From assembly GCF_022436705.1 (NCBI RefSeq), contig NZ_JAKUHT010000013.1, positions 62,001-126,000 on the forward strand: DNA of 64,000 bases. The letters are read 5' to 3'. Positions 53,697-62,343 of the stretch are shown one piece after another. This DNA comes from Nocardioides sp. CFH 31398 (lineage in GTDB: Bacteria > Actinomycetota > Actinomycetes > Propionibacteriales > Nocardioidaceae). Both the position numbers and the translations under genes were made by a program. Position 1 is the first letter of the stretch. Every line of letters begins with the position of its first letter. Below the pieces are notes generated by a model. The model saw only the letters and a list, made by a program, of their open reading frames with translations. It had not been told where the DNA came from and did not search any database.

Positions 53697-55127
53697 TCAG
53701 ATGTCGTAGTAGAGCTCGAACTCGTGCGGGTGCGGGCGCAGCTGCACGGGGGCGATCTCCTCGGAGCGCTTGTAGTCGATCCAGGTCTCCACCAGGTCGG
53801 GGGTGAAGACGTTGCCGGCGGTGAGGTAGCTGTAGTCGGCCTCGAGCGCGTCGAGGACGGCGTTCAGCGACGTCGGCACCTGGTCGATCTCGGCCATCTC
53901 GTCCGGCGGCAGCTCGTAGATGTCCTTGTCAATCGGCGCGGCGGGCTCGGTCTTGTTCTTGATCCCGTCCAGGCCGGCCAGCAGCAGCGCCGAGAAGGCG
54001 AGGTAGGGGTTGGCCGAGGGGTCGGGGAAGCGGGTCTCGATGCGCTTGGCCTTCGGGTTCGCGCCCGTGATCGGGATGCGGACCGACGCGGAGCGGTTGC
54101 GCGAGGAGTAGACCAGCGAGATCGGGGCCTCGAAGCCCGGCACCAGGCGGTGGTAGGAGTTCACCGAGGGGTTGGTGAACGCCAGCAGCGACGGGGCGTG
54201 CTTGAGGATGCCGCCGATGTACCAGCGCGCGGTGTCGGAGAGGCCGCCGTACCCGGACTCGTCGTAGAACAGGGGCTCGCCCTCGTTCCAGATCGACTGG
54301 TGCACGTGCATGCCGGAGCCGTTGTCGCCGAAGATCGGCTTGGGCATGAAGGTGACGGACTTGCCGGCCTGCCAGGCGGTGTTCTTGATGAGGTACTTGA
54401 ACTTCATCACGTCGTCGGCGGCCTTGAGCAGGGTGTCGAACTTGTAGTTGATCTCCGCCTGCCCGGCGGTGCCGACCTCGTGGTGGGCGCGCTCGACCTG
54501 CAGGCCGCAGGCCTCGAGGTTCTTGACCATGTCCGCACGGAGGTCGGAGTAGTGGTCGTAGGGCTCGACGGGGAAGTAGCCGCCCTTCAGGCGGGTCTTG
54601 TACCCCAGGTTGGCCTCCCCGCCCTGGCCCTCGCTGCCCGAGTTCCACCAGCCCTCGACGGAGTCGATGTGGTAGTAGCCGGCGTTGACGTCGGTCGAGT
54701 AGCGGACCGAGTCGAAGATGTAGAACTCGGCCTCGGGCGCGAAGTACGCCGTGTCGCCGATGCCCGTGCTCGACAGGTAGGCCAGCGCCTTGCGCGCAAT
54801 GTTGCGCGGGTCGCGGGAGTAGGCCTCACCGGTGATCGGGTCGTGGATGAAGAAGTTGACGTTCAGCGTCTTCGACTTCCGGAACGGGTCGATGTACGCG
54901 GTGGTCGGGTCGGGGAACAGCGACATGTCCGACTCGTTGATGGCCTGGAACCCGCGGATCGAGGACCCGTCGAAGCCGAGGCCGTCGTCGAAGACCGACT
55001 GGTCGAAGGAGGAGACCGGCACCGTGAAGTGCTGCATCACACCGGGCAGGTCGCAGAAGCGGACGTCGACCATCTCGACGCCCTCGTCCTTGATGTACTT
55101 CAGCAGGTCCTCGCTGGACTCGAACAT
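53697..55127 (-). CDS. glnA: Type I glutamine synthetase
   Basis: A 476-residue glutamine synthetase that makes glutamine from glutamate, ammonia and ATP. Features include the N-terminal [20 protein letters not shown], active-site [10 protein letters not shown], the ATP/glutamate segment [20 protein letters not shown] followed by [10 protein letters not shown], and [10 protein letters not shown] near the C-terminus, where the regulatory adenylylation tyrosine of this type (KxxYxLPP) lies. The ATG at 55127 has AGGAGGATGA upstream. Two GlnR boxes lie at -70 to -105 from the start. This looks like the main chromosomal glnA. Confidence 0.97.
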   Translation of the reverse strand: MFESSEDLLKYIKDEGVEMVDVRFCDLPGVMQHFTVPVSSFDQSVFDDGLGFDGSSIRGFQAINESDMSLFPDPTTAYIDPFRKSKTLNVNFFIHDPITGEAYSRDPRNIARKALAYLSSTGIGDTAYFAPEAEFYIFDSVRYSTDVNAGYYHIDSVEGWWNSGSEGQGGEANLGYKTRLKGGYFPVEPYDHYSDLRADMVKNLEACGLQVERAHHEVGTAGQAEINYKFDTLLKAADDVMKFKYLIKNTAWQAGKSVTFMPKPIFGDNGSGMHVHQSIWNEGEPLFYDESGYGGLSDTARWYIGGILKHAPSLLAFTNPSVNSYHRLVPGFEAPISLVYSSRNRSASVRIPITGANPKAKRIETRFPDPSANPYLAFSALLLAGLDGIKNKTEPAAPIDKDIYELPPDEMAEIDQVPTSLNAVLDALEADYSYLTAGNVFTPDLVETWIDYKRSEEIAPVQLRPHPHEFELYYDI

Positions 55128-55194
55128 TCATCCTCCTGGGGCCGCGGACGGCCGTACGTGTACTGCGGGGTGCCACCCAACCTAGGGACGGGCG

Positions 55195-55232
55195 ATTTCT
55201 TGACCGTATCCCGATTGTTTCCTGCGTGTAAC
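55195..55232 (-). promoter_or_regulatory. Two GlnR boxes upstream of glnA
   Basis: On the minus strand, GTTAC-N6-GAAAC (55217-55232) is an exact match to the actinobacterial GlnR site, and GATAC-N6-GAAAT (55195-55210) is a second, weaker one, the two starting 22 bases apart, two helical turns. A TAGGTT -10 box on the same strand (55179-55184) follows. This is the usual design for nitrogen control of glnA by GlnR. Confidence 0.8.
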
Positions 55233-55298
55233 AGGTCTCACGGCCGACGGCGGCTCGTCCGCGTGGTCCTCCCGGGGGGCGCTGGCTAGCGTGGAGGC

Positions 55299-55727
55299 GT
55301 GAGCGAGCAGGCCGCCGACGTGACCGGGACGAGCGACCCGACGTACGCCAGCTGGGCGCGGCGGATGGGCGCGCTGCTCGTCGACTGGATCGCCTCGACG
55401 CTGGTCGTCGTCGCCTTCGTCGGGTTCGACGGCTACTACGGCAGCGGGGAGCAGACCCCGGGCCTGATCACGCTGGGTGTCTTCGTCGTCGAGTCGTCCC
55501 TGTTCACCGCACTGGCGGGCGGCTCGTTCGGCAAGCTCGTCACGGGCCTGCGGACCATCCCCGCGGGGCCCGGCGCGACGATCCGGTCGGCGGTGAACCC
55601 GATGCGGCTGCTCCTGCGGCAGGTGCTCGTCGCGCTGGTGATCCCTCCGCTCGTGTTCAAGGAGGACGGCCGTGGTCTGCACGACCTGGCCGCCGGCACC
55701 CGGACGGTCAAGCTGGTGAAGGTCTGA
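55299..55727 (+). CDS. RDD-family membrane protein
   Basis: A 142-residue protein with three or so membrane segments and the RDD motif region near the start: YASWARRMGALLVDWIASTLVVV (R, D), then GGSFGKLVTGLRTIPAGPGATI and GLHDLAAGTRTVKLV at the end. RDD proteins are linked to ion and stress homeostasis; the exact role here is unknown. It is divergent from glnA, with a GTG start preceded by GGAGG, and its stop codon is inside a palindromic operator-like site. Confidence 0.9.
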   Translation: MSEQAADVTGTSDPTYASWARRMGALLVDWIASTLVVVAFVGFDGYYGSGEQTPGLITLGVFVVESSLFTALAGGSFGKLVTGLRTIPAGPGATIRSAVNPMRLLLRQVLVALVIPPLVFKEDGRGLHDLAAGTRTVKLVKV

Positions 55728-55765
55728 CCTTCATCTGACTCTGGTGAAGATGATACCTTCATCAG
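55713..55765 (+). promoter_or_regulatory. Leaderless satD promoter with two tandem palindromic operators
   Basis: Two sites of the same design, CTGGTGAAG-N7-CTTCATCTG (55713-55737) and CTGGTGAAG-N7-CTTCATCAG (55741-55765), start 28 bases apart. The first covers the RDD stop codon. The second contains TACCTT (55754-55759), a TANNNT -10 box six bases before the satD ATG, and there is no Shine-Dalgarno, so transcription probably begins at the ATG. Both operators would cover the promoter. Confidence 0.7.
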
Positions 55766-56449
55766 ATGGATGTGCAGCCTCAGGCTTCATCAGCGCCCGC
55801 GGGCAGCGGGGCGACGATCGCCGTCATCGCCGACCTGGTGGCGTCGCGGACGTCGTCCGACCGCGCCGCGCTGCACCGGCGGGTCGTGGACGTGCTCGCC
55901 GAGGCCAACGAGCGGTTCGGCCCGGCGACGCCCCTGAGGGTCACCGTCGGCGACGAGTTCCAGGGCGCCTTCGCCTCCCTCGGTCAGGCGCTGCGCACCA
56001 CCCTGTGGCTGCGGATGGCCCTGCTGGTGGGGGAGCCGGGCTGCGACGTCCGGTTCGGGCTCGGCCGCGGCGACGTGACCGTGGTGGACGCCGAGCGGGG
56101 GATCGAGGACGGCACCGCGTGGTGGGTCGCCCGCGACGCCCTCACCGGCGTCGAGGCCGAGGCGGGCAGGGCGGGCCTGCGGCACCGGCGGACGTCGTAC
56201 CGGGCCGACCCCGCGACGGGCGGCGGGCCGGACGCCTCCCTCGTCGAGTCGCTGCTGATCTGTCGCGACCAGGTCGTCGGCGCGATGTCGGTGCGCTCGT
56301 GCAGGCTGTTGCTCGGCGTCCTCGAGGGGCGGTCGCAGCTGGAGCTGGCGGAGTCCGAGCAGATCTCGGCGTCGGCGGTCTCCCAGCGGGTACGCCGCGA
56401 CGGCATCACCGCCCTGGTGGCCGCCGAGCACCTGCTGGAGGGGGTCTGA
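55766..56449 (+). CDS. satD: SatD-family protein with C-terminal helix-turn-helix
   Basis: A 227-residue protein of the SatD family. The N-terminal half has TIAVIADLVASR and VTVGDEFQGAFASLGQAL, followed by GLGRGDVTVV. The last 50 residues, SQLELAESEQISASAVSQRVRR in pieces, form a helix-turn-helix like that of sigma-type regulators. It may therefore repress its own leaderless promoter through the two palindromes just upstream, an inference. The next gene begins one base after its stop and encodes a membrane protein. Biochemical role is unknown. Confidence 0.82.
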   Translation: MDVQPQASSAPAGSGATIAVIADLVASRTSSDRAALHRRVVDVLAEANERFGPATPLRVTVGDEFQGAFASLGQALRTTLWLRMALLVGEPGCDVRFGLGRGDVTVVDAERGIEDGTAWWVARDALTGVEAEAGRAGLRHRRTSYRADPATGGGPDASLVESLLICRDQVVGAMSVRSCRLLLGVLEGRSQLELAESEQISASAVSQRVRRDGITALVAAEHLLEGV

Positions 56450-56450
56450 C

Positions 56451-57200
56451 GTGACGTGGCTGGCGCTGCTGCTGCTCGGGGTCGCCGTGGTCGACCTCGT
56501 CCGTGGCCGCTGGTCGCAGCCGGTGGTGCCCGAGATCGTCGGTGCGCTGACCGTGCTGGTCGCGGGGGCCCTGGTCGGCGCCGGGCCGACCGACGTCGGC
56601 GTCCTGCTGCTCGCGGGCGCCGTCGTCGTCGGCTGGAGCCTGCTCGTGCGGCTGGCCACCACGCCCGCCGGGACCCCGCTCGCCGCCCTGCTGGCGCTGT
56701 CGACGCTGGGCGGGGGAGTCGTGCTGGCGCTCCTCGCCTCACCGCTCGCCCCGGCGGCCGGCGGCCCCTTCGCGACGTGGGCGCGGGAGCTGCCCTGGTC
56801 CGTCGCCGCCGCGGACCCCGACCGGCTGCTGCTCGTCGTCGCGCTGGTCGGTGTCCAGCTCGCGACCGGCAACCTCGCCGTCCGGCTGGTGCTCGCCGCC
56901 ACCCGCACGGCCGCCCCCGAGATCATCGACTCCGCCAGCCGGCCCTCGCAGGCGCTGAAGGGTGGGCGGCTGCTGGGTCCGATGGAGCGGCTGCTGATCC
57001 TCGGCCTCGGCCTCGCGGGCCAGGTGACGGCGGCGAGCATCGTCATCGCGGCCAAGGGCCTCCTGCGCTGGCCGGAGCTGCAGTCACCCACCGAGCAGGC
57101 GCAGGTCCACCAGCTCACCGAGTACTTCCTCGTCGGCTCCTTCGTCAGCTGGTCGCTGGCGCTGGGGTCGTTGGCGCTCGTCGCCGGCGCCGTCGGTTGA
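56451..57200 (+). CDS. Membrane protein partner of SatD
   Basis: A 249-residue protein with about six membrane segments, for example WLALLLLGVAVVDLV, LTVLVAGALVGAG and LLLVVALVGVQLATGNLAV, and a conserved-looking cytoplasmic stretch IIDSASRPSQALKGGRLLG before the last two. It begins one base after satD and is surely co-transcribed. Homologues commonly sit next to satD in actinobacteria; function is unknown. Its last codons fall inside the first unit of the 32-base repeats. Confidence 0.82.
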   Translation: MTWLALLLLGVAVVDLVRGRWSQPVVPEIVGALTVLVAGALVGAGPTDVGVLLLAGAVVVGWSLLVRLATTPAGTPLAALLALSTLGGGVVLALLASPLAPAAGGPFATWARELPWSVAAADPDRLLLVVALVGVQLATGNLAVRLVLAATRTAAPEIIDSASRPSQALKGGRLLGPMERLLILGLGLAGQVTAASIVIAAKGLLRWPELQSPTEQAQVHQLTEYFLVGSFVSWSLALGSLALVAGAVG

Positions 57201-57305
57201 GGTGCGAGCCCGCCAGGTCCGCCGTCGGTTGAGGTGCGAGCCCGCGAGGTCCGCCGTCGGTTGAGGTGCGAGCCCGCGAGGAACGAGCGGGCGAGCCTCG
57301 AAACC
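57189..57305. repeat. Three 32-bp tandem repeats ending in a palindrome
   Basis: Units start at 57189, 57221 and 57253 and begin GCCGTCGGTTGAGGTGCGAG; they differ at one base before AGG and at the end of the last unit. The third runs into an inverted repeat, GGTTGAGG...CCTCGAAACC (57259-57305), arms about 19 bases. No spacers, so not CRISPR. The first unit forms the 3' end of the SatD partner gene. Confidence 0.85.
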
Positions 57306-57372
57306 CGGCGACCCGAGTCAGCGCCCGTATCACTCCCGCGGGTGACGACGACGGCGCGGAGAGCGATCGAGC

Positions 57373-57807
57373 ATGACCACCATGACCCTCCGACAGCTCC
57401 CGCTGGTGGCCGCGCTGACCGCCGTCGCCCTCTTCGCCCTGAAGTCCGTCGCCATCGCCGTGACGGGTGAGCCGTACGGCACCGCCGCCGGCGTCCTCTT
57501 CTACCCCGGCCTGCTCGCGGCCGTCGTCGCCGCGGTCGCCGCGGGTCTGGCCCTGGGCGCCGGGCGTGGCCTGCCCGCTCGCGCCGGACTGGTCCTCGGC
57601 TGCCTGGCCGTGGCGGCGGTGGCCGCCGCGGTCGGCGACGTCGTCGGCCGGGCCGTCGTCCCCTCGACGTCCTGGGTCGCCGGCGAGGTCAACCTGTGGG
57701 TGATGGGCGCCGTGCTCGTCGTCCTCGCTGCGGCGGCGTCGCGGCGGGCGCGTGGTGCGTCGGTGCGGGCGGGCACGGTCTCGACGAGCTCGACCGGCGG
57801 CGCGTGA
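57373..57807 (+). CDS. Small membrane protein of unknown function
   Basis: A 144-residue protein with about four hydrophobic segments (LVAALTAVALFALKSVAIAV, LLAAVVAAVAAGLALGAG, LVLGCLAVAAVAAAVG, VNLWVMGAVLVVLAAAA). I see no known motif. Its 3' end contains the dispersed repeat GGTCTCGACGAGCTCGACC, translated as TVSTSSTG, so the C-terminus may have been altered by repeat insertion. It follows the tandem repeats and may be monocistronic. Confidence 0.65.
   Translation: MTTMTLRQLPLVAALTAVALFALKSVAIAVTGEPYGTAAGVLFYPGLLAAVVAAVAAGLALGAGRGLPARAGLVLGCLAVAAVAAAVGDVVGRAVVPSTSWVAGEVNLWVMGAVLVVLAAAASRRARGASVRAGTVSTSSTGGA
57777..57795. repeat. Dispersed palindromic repeat inside the 3' end of a gene
   Basis: GGTCTCGACGAGCTCGACC, identical to the copy at 53649-53667. 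It lies inside the coding sequence of the small membrane protein just before its stop. Confidence 0.65.
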
Positions 57808-57886
57808 GGCTGTCCGTCGACCCGCGGCCCCGGTGGTCGAGGCCCGACGCTGCGCTCCAGACTCCTCGAGCGGCGCGACGTGCCGG

Positions 57887-58111
57887 TCAGCGCCCGGAGC
57901 CCTCGTCGCGACGGCGCCGCCGGCGCGCTGCGAGCTCGATCGGCGCGAAGACGGCGCCGGTGAGGAGGAGCCCGGCGAGGACGAGAGGCCAGAGTCCGGC
58001 GAAGATCAGGACGCGGCCGCGACCCAGCGGTTCGTACCGGCGGGCGAGAGCGGCGACGGCGACGCACGTCAGGACGAAGCCCGCGACGTACACGAGCAGG
58101 ATCGTCAGCAC
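57887..58111 (-). CDS. Short membrane protein
   Basis: A 74-residue protein with two membrane segments (LTILLVYVAGFVLTCVAVAAL and LIFAGLWPLVLAGLLLTGAV) and a strongly basic C-terminus. I prefer the GTG at 58111, which has GGAGTGGAGG upstream, over a longer version that would extend through the palindromic repeats. Function is unknown. Confidence 0.6.
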   Translation of the reverse strand: MLTILLVYVAGFVLTCVAVAALARRYEPLGRGRVLIFAGLWPLVLAGLLLTGAVFAPIELAARRRRRRDEGSGR

Positions 58112-58140
58112 CGGCGCCTCCACTCCGAGCCCGGGTCGGC

Positions 58141-58231
58141 GGTCTCGACGCGGTCGCTCGCCAGGGCTCGCTCCCTGCTCGACCACCTCGTGCTCGAGGG
58201 TCGCTCGCCGGGGCTCGCTGGGTTCTCGACC
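58141..58231. repeat. Cluster of palindromic repeat units
   Basis: An about 90-base stretch framed by GGTCTCGAC at its left and GGTTCTCGACC at its right, with internal GCTCGACCACCTCGTGCTC and two GCTCGCCNGGGCTCGCT-like copies. It is of the same family as the repeats at 53.6 and 57.2-57.8 kb and lies between two minus-strand genes. Confidence 0.6.
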
Positions 58232-58247
58232 TCCCTGGACGGGAGGG

Positions 58248-58994
58248 TCAGCGGCCGCGCATGTTCTGGCGCATCCCCTTCATGTTCGTCGGGACCGGGC
58301 CCTTGGGCAGCGGGACGGTGCCGCGGCGGGCGTCGACGGCCTTGATGCGCGCGCGGACGTCGGTCAGCTCGGCGGGCTTGACCTGCTTGTCCATCCTGCG
58401 GATGTGCTTCACGAGCTTCGGCAGCGGCACCTCGCCGTCGTTGCGGCCGCAGATGACCTCGTGGACGGGGACGTCGCCGAGCACGCGCTCGTGCTTCTTG
58501 CGCTCAGAGACCATCAGCGTGCGCAGGCGGGCCTGGCTGTCACCCTCGCCGACCAGGACGATGCCGGGCGGGCCGATGACGCGGTGGACGACGTCCTGCT
58601 GCTTGTTGAAGCCGACGGCGGGGTCGGTCTTCCAGCCGCGCTTGAGCATCGTGAGCGCGGCCGCGGCGGCGCCCTTCTGGCCCTCCATCTGCGAGTACGC
58701 CGACGCCTGGGCACGCCGTCCGAAGACGATGACCGTGGCCAGCAGGCCGAAGAGGATCGCGCCGGGGATGGCGAACAGCAGGCTGGGGCCGGGGATGAAG
58801 AAGAAGATCCCGAAGCCGACGAGCGCGCCGACGACGAAGCTGAGCGCGAGGATCAGGCCGATCTTCGGGTCGGCCCGCTTCGTCATCGCATAGGTGTCGC
58901 GGATCTGGGAGAGGCGGCCGCCGCCCCCCTCCGCCTTGGCCGCCTTCTTCGCGGCGCGCTTCTCGGCGCGGGTCTGCCCGGTGGTGCTCGACAT
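58248..58994 (-). CDS. DUF4191 membrane protein
   Basis: A 248-residue protein of the DUF4191 family, conserved beside lipA in actinobacteria. A charged Ala/Lys-rich N-terminus (KRAAKKAAKAEGG) is followed by two membrane segments around residues 47-90 (LILALSFVVGALVGFGIFFF; LLFAIPGAILFGLLATVIVFG) and a soluble C-terminal domain with VVHRVIGPPGIVLVGEGD and ERKKHERVLGDVPVHEV. The basic C-terminal end is KGMRQNMRGR. Function is unknown; the gene lies 24 bases downstream of lipA. Confidence 0.93.
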   Translation of the reverse strand: MSSTTGQTRAEKRAAKKAAKAEGGGGRLSQIRDTYAMTKRADPKIGLILALSFVVGALVGFGIFFFIPGPSLLFAIPGAILFGLLATVIVFGRRAQASAYSQMEGQKGAAAAALTMLKRGWKTDPAVGFNKQQDVVHRVIGPPGIVLVGEGDSQARLRTLMVSERKKHERVLGDVPVHEVICGRNDGEVPLPKLVKHIRRMDKQVKPAELTDVRARIKAVDARRGTVPLPKGPVPTNMKGMRQNMRGR

Positions 58995-59018
58995 CGTGGT
59001 GCTGTGCCTCTTCCTGCG

Positions 59019-59972
59019 TCAGGCGGTCGCCGTGGTGATCTCGGAGGCGGTGGCCCGCGCGTCCATCGCCTGACGGTACAGCCGCCCGGCCCGGTACGAC
59101 GAACGCACCAGCGGGCCGCTCATCACGCCGGAGAACCCGATCTGGTCGGCCTCGTCCTTCAGCTCGACGAACTCCTCCGGCTTCACCCACCGCTCGACGG
59201 GGTGGTGGCGCACGGAGGGGCGCAGGTACTGGGTGATCGTGATCAGCTCGCAGCCGGCCTCGTGCAGGTCGCGCAGCGCCTGGCTGACCTCGTCGCGGGT
59301 CTCGCCCATGCCGAGGATGAGGTTCGACTTGGTGACCAGGCCGAAGTCGCGGGCCTGCGTGATCACGTCGAGCGACCGCTCGTAGCGGAACGCTGGGCGG
59401 ATCCGCTTGAAGATCCGCGGCACCGTCTCGACGTTGTGGGCGAGCACCTCGGGGCGCGACTCGAAGACCTCGCGCAGCAGGTCGGGCTTGCCGTTGAAGT
59501 CGGGGATGAGGTTCTCGACACCGGTGTCCGGGTTGAGCTCGTGGATGGCGCGCACGGTCTCGGCGTACAGCCAGGCGCCGCCGTCCTCCAGGTCGTCACG
59601 GGCGACGCCGGTGATGGTGGCGTAGCGCAGGTCCATCTTCTGCACCGACTCCGCGACGCGGCGGGGCTCGTCACGGTCGAGCGGCTGCGGCTTGCCGGTG
59701 TCGATCTGGCAGAAGTCGCACCGCCGCGTGCACTGGTCGCCACCGATGAGGAACGTGGCCTCGCGGTCCTCCCAGCACTCGAAGATGTTGGGGCAGCCGG
59801 CCTCCTGGCACACGGTGTGCAGGCCCTCGCCCTTCACCAGGTCCTGGAGCTTGCGGTACTCCGGGCCCATCTTCGCGCGGGTCTTGATCCACTCGGGCTT
59901 GCGCTCGATCGGGGTCTCGCTGTTGCGGACCTCGAGGCGCAGCATCTTGCGTCCGTCGGGTGCGATGGTCAC
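59019..59972 (-). CDS. lipA: Lipoyl synthase
   Basis: A 317-residue radical-SAM enzyme that inserts two sulphur atoms into octanoyl chains on lipoyl domains. Both iron-sulphur motifs are present: the auxiliary C-x4-C-x5-C in [13 protein letters not shown] and the radical-[16 protein letters not shown]. The C-terminus keeps the RSSYRAG serine that ligates the auxiliary cluster. Start is GTG at 59972. It lies close to lipB and upstream of the DUF4191 gene. Confidence 0.97.
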   Translation of the reverse strand: MTIAPDGRKMLRLEVRNSETPIERKPEWIKTRAKMGPEYRKLQDLVKGEGLHTVCQEAGCPNIFECWEDREATFLIGGDQCTRRCDFCQIDTGKPQPLDRDEPRRVAESVQKMDLRYATITGVARDDLEDGGAWLYAETVRAIHELNPDTGVENLIPDFNGKPDLLREVFESRPEVLAHNVETVPRIFKRIRPAFRYERSLDVITQARDFGLVTKSNLILGMGETRDEVSQALRDLHEAGCELITITQYLRPSVRHHPVERWVKPEEFVELKDEADQIGFSGVMSGPLVRSSYRAGRLYRQAMDARATASEITTATA

Positions 59973-60113
59973 CCCGGCAGCCTACGCCGCACGGGTCGGA
60001 GGGCCCGACTCGCGGCGACGGCCGCCGCGGCCAGGAGCGTCAGGAGCACGCCCAGGTGGACGCCGGCGCCCAGCGGCGGCCTGCCCCGTCGTCCGGGGCA
60101 CCCCCAAGCCGGC

Positions 60114-60857
60114 TCACGCGCCGGGGCGCAGCACCTCCACGCGCGGGCCGCGCTTCGCCGGGTCCGGGCGGGGCTCGTAGTCCGGTGTCGCGGCGTACGG
60201 CGCCCAGGCGAGGAGGTCCCGGACGTGGCGCTCGACGAGCGGCAGCACGTCGGTCGTCGTCACCCGGCGACCGAGCTCGACGCTCAGGGAGGTGACCCCG
60301 GCGTCGTCGATGCTGCAGGGCGTGAACCGGTCGAACCAGCCGAGGTCGACGTCGCAGTTGAGGGAGAACCCGTGCATCGTCACGCCCCTCGAGACGCGGA
60401 TGCCGAGGGCGGCGACCTTGCGCTCGGGACGCAGCCCGCGCCCCGGCTCGTCCGCCCTCAGCCAGACCCCGCTGCGGCCGGGCACCCGGGCGGTCTCGAC
60501 CCCGAGCTCGGCGCACACACCGATGAGGGCCTCCTCGACGCGGCGGACGTAGTCCACGACCCGCACGTGCTCGGGCAGCGCCACGATCGGGTAGCCCACC
60601 AGCTGCCCGGGGCCGTGGAAGGTGATGGTGCCGCCGCGGTCGACGTCGATGACGGGGGCGCCGGCGGGGTCGAGGGGGTGGTCCTCGGGGCGTGTACGAC
60701 GACCCGCGGTGAAGGTCGGCGGGTGCTCGAGCAGCAGCAGCGTCGGCCGACGCTGGCCGGAGGCGACCTCCGCGTGGACCTCGCGCTGGCGCTCCCAGGC
60801 CTCGCGGTAGTCCACCGCGTCGTCGCCCAGCCCCAGCACCTGCACGTCGAGATCCAC
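60114..60857 (-). CDS. lipB: Octanoyltransferase
   Basis: A 247-residue LipB, which moves octanoate from acyl carrier protein to lipoyl domains. Typical motifs are [19 protein letters not shown], the catalytic lysine in [13 protein letters not shown] and the catalytic cysteine in [13 protein letters not shown] start at 60857. It stands 141 bases from lipA, a gap with no clear gene, and completes the lipoate pathway with it. Confidence 0.96.
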   Translation of the reverse strand: MDLDVQVLGLGDDAVDYREAWERQREVHAEVASGQRRPTLLLLEHPPTFTAGRRTRPEDHPLDPAGAPVIDVDRGGTITFHGPGQLVGYPIVALPEHVRVVDYVRRVEEALIGVCAELGVETARVPGRSGVWLRADEPGRGLRPERKVAALGIRVSRGVTMHGFSLNCDVDLGWFDRFTPCSIDDAGVTSLSVELGRRVTTTDVLPLVERHVRDLLAWAPYAATPDYEPRPDPAKRGPRVEVLRPGA

Positions 60858-60959
60858 GTCGTCGAGGTTAGCCCCGGAGGTGGGTCACCGGGCCCCGAGG
60901 CTCGGCGCCGGGGCGCCTCACACCTCGACCAGCGGTGACCCCCGGGGCCCGCCTGGCCT

Positions 60960-61571
60960 GTGGATGACCGGATGCGCGCCGACGCCCGGCGGGTGAGGGT
61001 GGACGACGTGAGACACGCCGCCCGTCGCCGCACCGGACCACCCGTCGTGGCGCTGCTCGCCGTCCTCGCCTCGGCGGTGCTGGTCGCCGCGGCCGTCGTC
61101 GTCACCGGCGTCGTCAGCAGCTCGACGTCCGAGGCGGTGCCGCGCTACGCCTCCGCCGACGCCCCGGTGGCGTCACCGGAGGACCCCCTCGACGTGCCGC
61201 GGGGCCCCGACGGCCTGGACATGCTCCGCGCCTTCGACGAGGCCCGCTCCCGGGCCTGGGCGGAGGGGGACCCGGCGGCCCTGGAGCGGCTCTACGCGCC
61301 CGGGTCGGCGGCGGGGGCGGCGGACGTCGCCATGCTGACCCGGTACGCCGAGCGCGGGCTCCGCGTCGAGGGGCTGCGCACGCAGGTGCTGTCGGCGGAG
61401 GTCCGCCGGGCCACCCCCGTACGACGGGTCCTCGCCGTCACCGACCGGGTGGTGGGCGGCGCGGTGACCGACGGCCAGACGAGCGAGGCGCTGCCCGTCG
61501 ACGCCGCCACCACCCACCGCATGACCTGGCGGCTCGTCGACGGCGACTGGCTGCTCACGTCTGTCCGGTGA
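60960..61571 (+). CDS. Membrane-anchored protein of unknown function
   Basis: A 203-residue protein with a basic N-terminus, one membrane segment (VVALLAVLASAVLVAAAVVVTG) and an exported C-terminal domain of about 140 residues that looks NTF2-like: DMLRAFDEARSRAWAEGDPA, then LERLYAPGS and MTWRLVDGDWLLTSVR. Start may be GTG 60960 or ATG 60963. It is divergent from lipB. No family is firmly recognised. Confidence 0.75.
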   Translation: MDDRMRADARRVRVDDVRHAARRRTGPPVVALLAVLASAVLVAAAVVVTGVVSSSTSEAVPRYASADAPVASPEDPLDVPRGPDGLDMLRAFDEARSRAWAEGDPAALERLYAPGSAAGAADVAMLTRYAERGLRVEGLRTQVLSAEVRRATPVRRVLAVTDRVVGGAVTDGQTSEALPVDAATTHRMTWRLVDGDWLLTSVR

Positions 61572-61644
61572 GGCCGAGCCTCTCGCCTCATCGGGCGTCG
61601 ACCATGGGATACCCGCCTAGAGCGACAGACTGCCTTTGTTTGCA

Positions 61645-61659
61645 TAGGGTCATCGATCA
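61645..61659 (+). promoter_or_regulatory. Possible leaderless promoter of the PH-SHOCT gene
   Basis: TAGGGT (61645-61650) lies eight bases before the ATG at 61659, with a GCGACA-like -35 box (61622-61627) 17 bases upstream of it and no Shine-Dalgarno. Spacing suggests a leaderless transcript. Confidence 0.4.
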
Positions 61660-62285
61660 TGAGCGAAGAACTGCGCCCCGACGTTGCCGCCGCCATGGCG
61701 AAGATGGAGACGAAGATCGGGGCGAAGCGCGAGATCAAACGACTGCCCGAACACCTCTGGCACGGTGAGTCGGTGTTTGCGTTGGCCTCAGGCACCTACG
61801 GCCCGGGCATGGGGATCTTGGTCATGACGGACAGACGTTTGTTGTTCCTGAAGGATGGGTTCACAGCGAAGCTGTCTGAGGATTTTCCCTTCGACAAGAT
61901 CAGCTCGATCCAGTGGCAAACCGGCATGCTCATGGGCACGGTTACTGTGTTCGTCTCTGGGAACAAGTCGGAAATCAAGAACGTGAGTAAGTCGGACGGC
62001 AAGAACATCGTGGATGCAGTTCGCGCTCGTATCAGCGCTGGCAGCCTTCATCAGGCACCGCCCATGACCGGCCCCATGCCTCCGCAGGCATTCGCGGCAA
62101 GGGACGTGCCGTCAAACAACCCGTCGATTCAGCCCGGCGCCAAGGCGCCTACACCCGCCGTACCAGGCGACGACGCCGCGCGAGTCTTCGACCAGATCCG
62201 TACGCTCGGTGAGCTGCATCAGGCGGGGATCCTCACGGAACAGGAATTCACCGAGAAGAAGACCGAACTGCTTGGCAGGCTCTAG
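61659..62285 (+). CDS. PH-domain and SHOCT-domain protein
   Basis: A 208-residue soluble protein. Residues about 25-130 form a bacterial PH-like domain (YokE type): VFALASGTYGPGMGILVMTD, then RRLLFLKDGF and FPFDKISSIQWQTGMLMGTV. A proline-rich linker leads to a C-terminal SHOCT helix, DQIRTLGELHQAGILTEQEF, seen in many proteins of membranes, phages and defence regions. Codon use is plainly AT-richer than its neighbours, so it may have arrived by transfer. Function is unknown. Confidence 0.85.
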   Translation: MSEELRPDVAAAMAKMETKIGAKREIKRLPEHLWHGESVFALASGTYGPGMGILVMTDRRLLFLKDGFTAKLSEDFPFDKISSIQWQTGMLMGTVTVFVSGNKSEIKNVSKSDGKNIVDAVRARISAGSLHQAPPMTGPMPPQAFAARDVPSNNPSIQPGAKAPTPAVPGDDAARVFDQIRTLGELHQAGILTEQEFTEKKTELLGRL

Positions 62286-62343
62286 CGCCAACCAACTCAA
62301 ACCCGCATCTCGATCCGGTCGCGGCCATCGGTGTCGGCTTGTG

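Noticed and set aside
57189..57284. Possible CRISPR array
   Set aside because: The three 32-bp units abut directly with no spacers, and no cas genes are near; they are tandem repeats.
59973..60113. Short open frame between lipA and lipB encoding a possible membrane peptide
   Set aside because: It has a hydrophobic stretch but no plausible start codon or ribosome-binding site.
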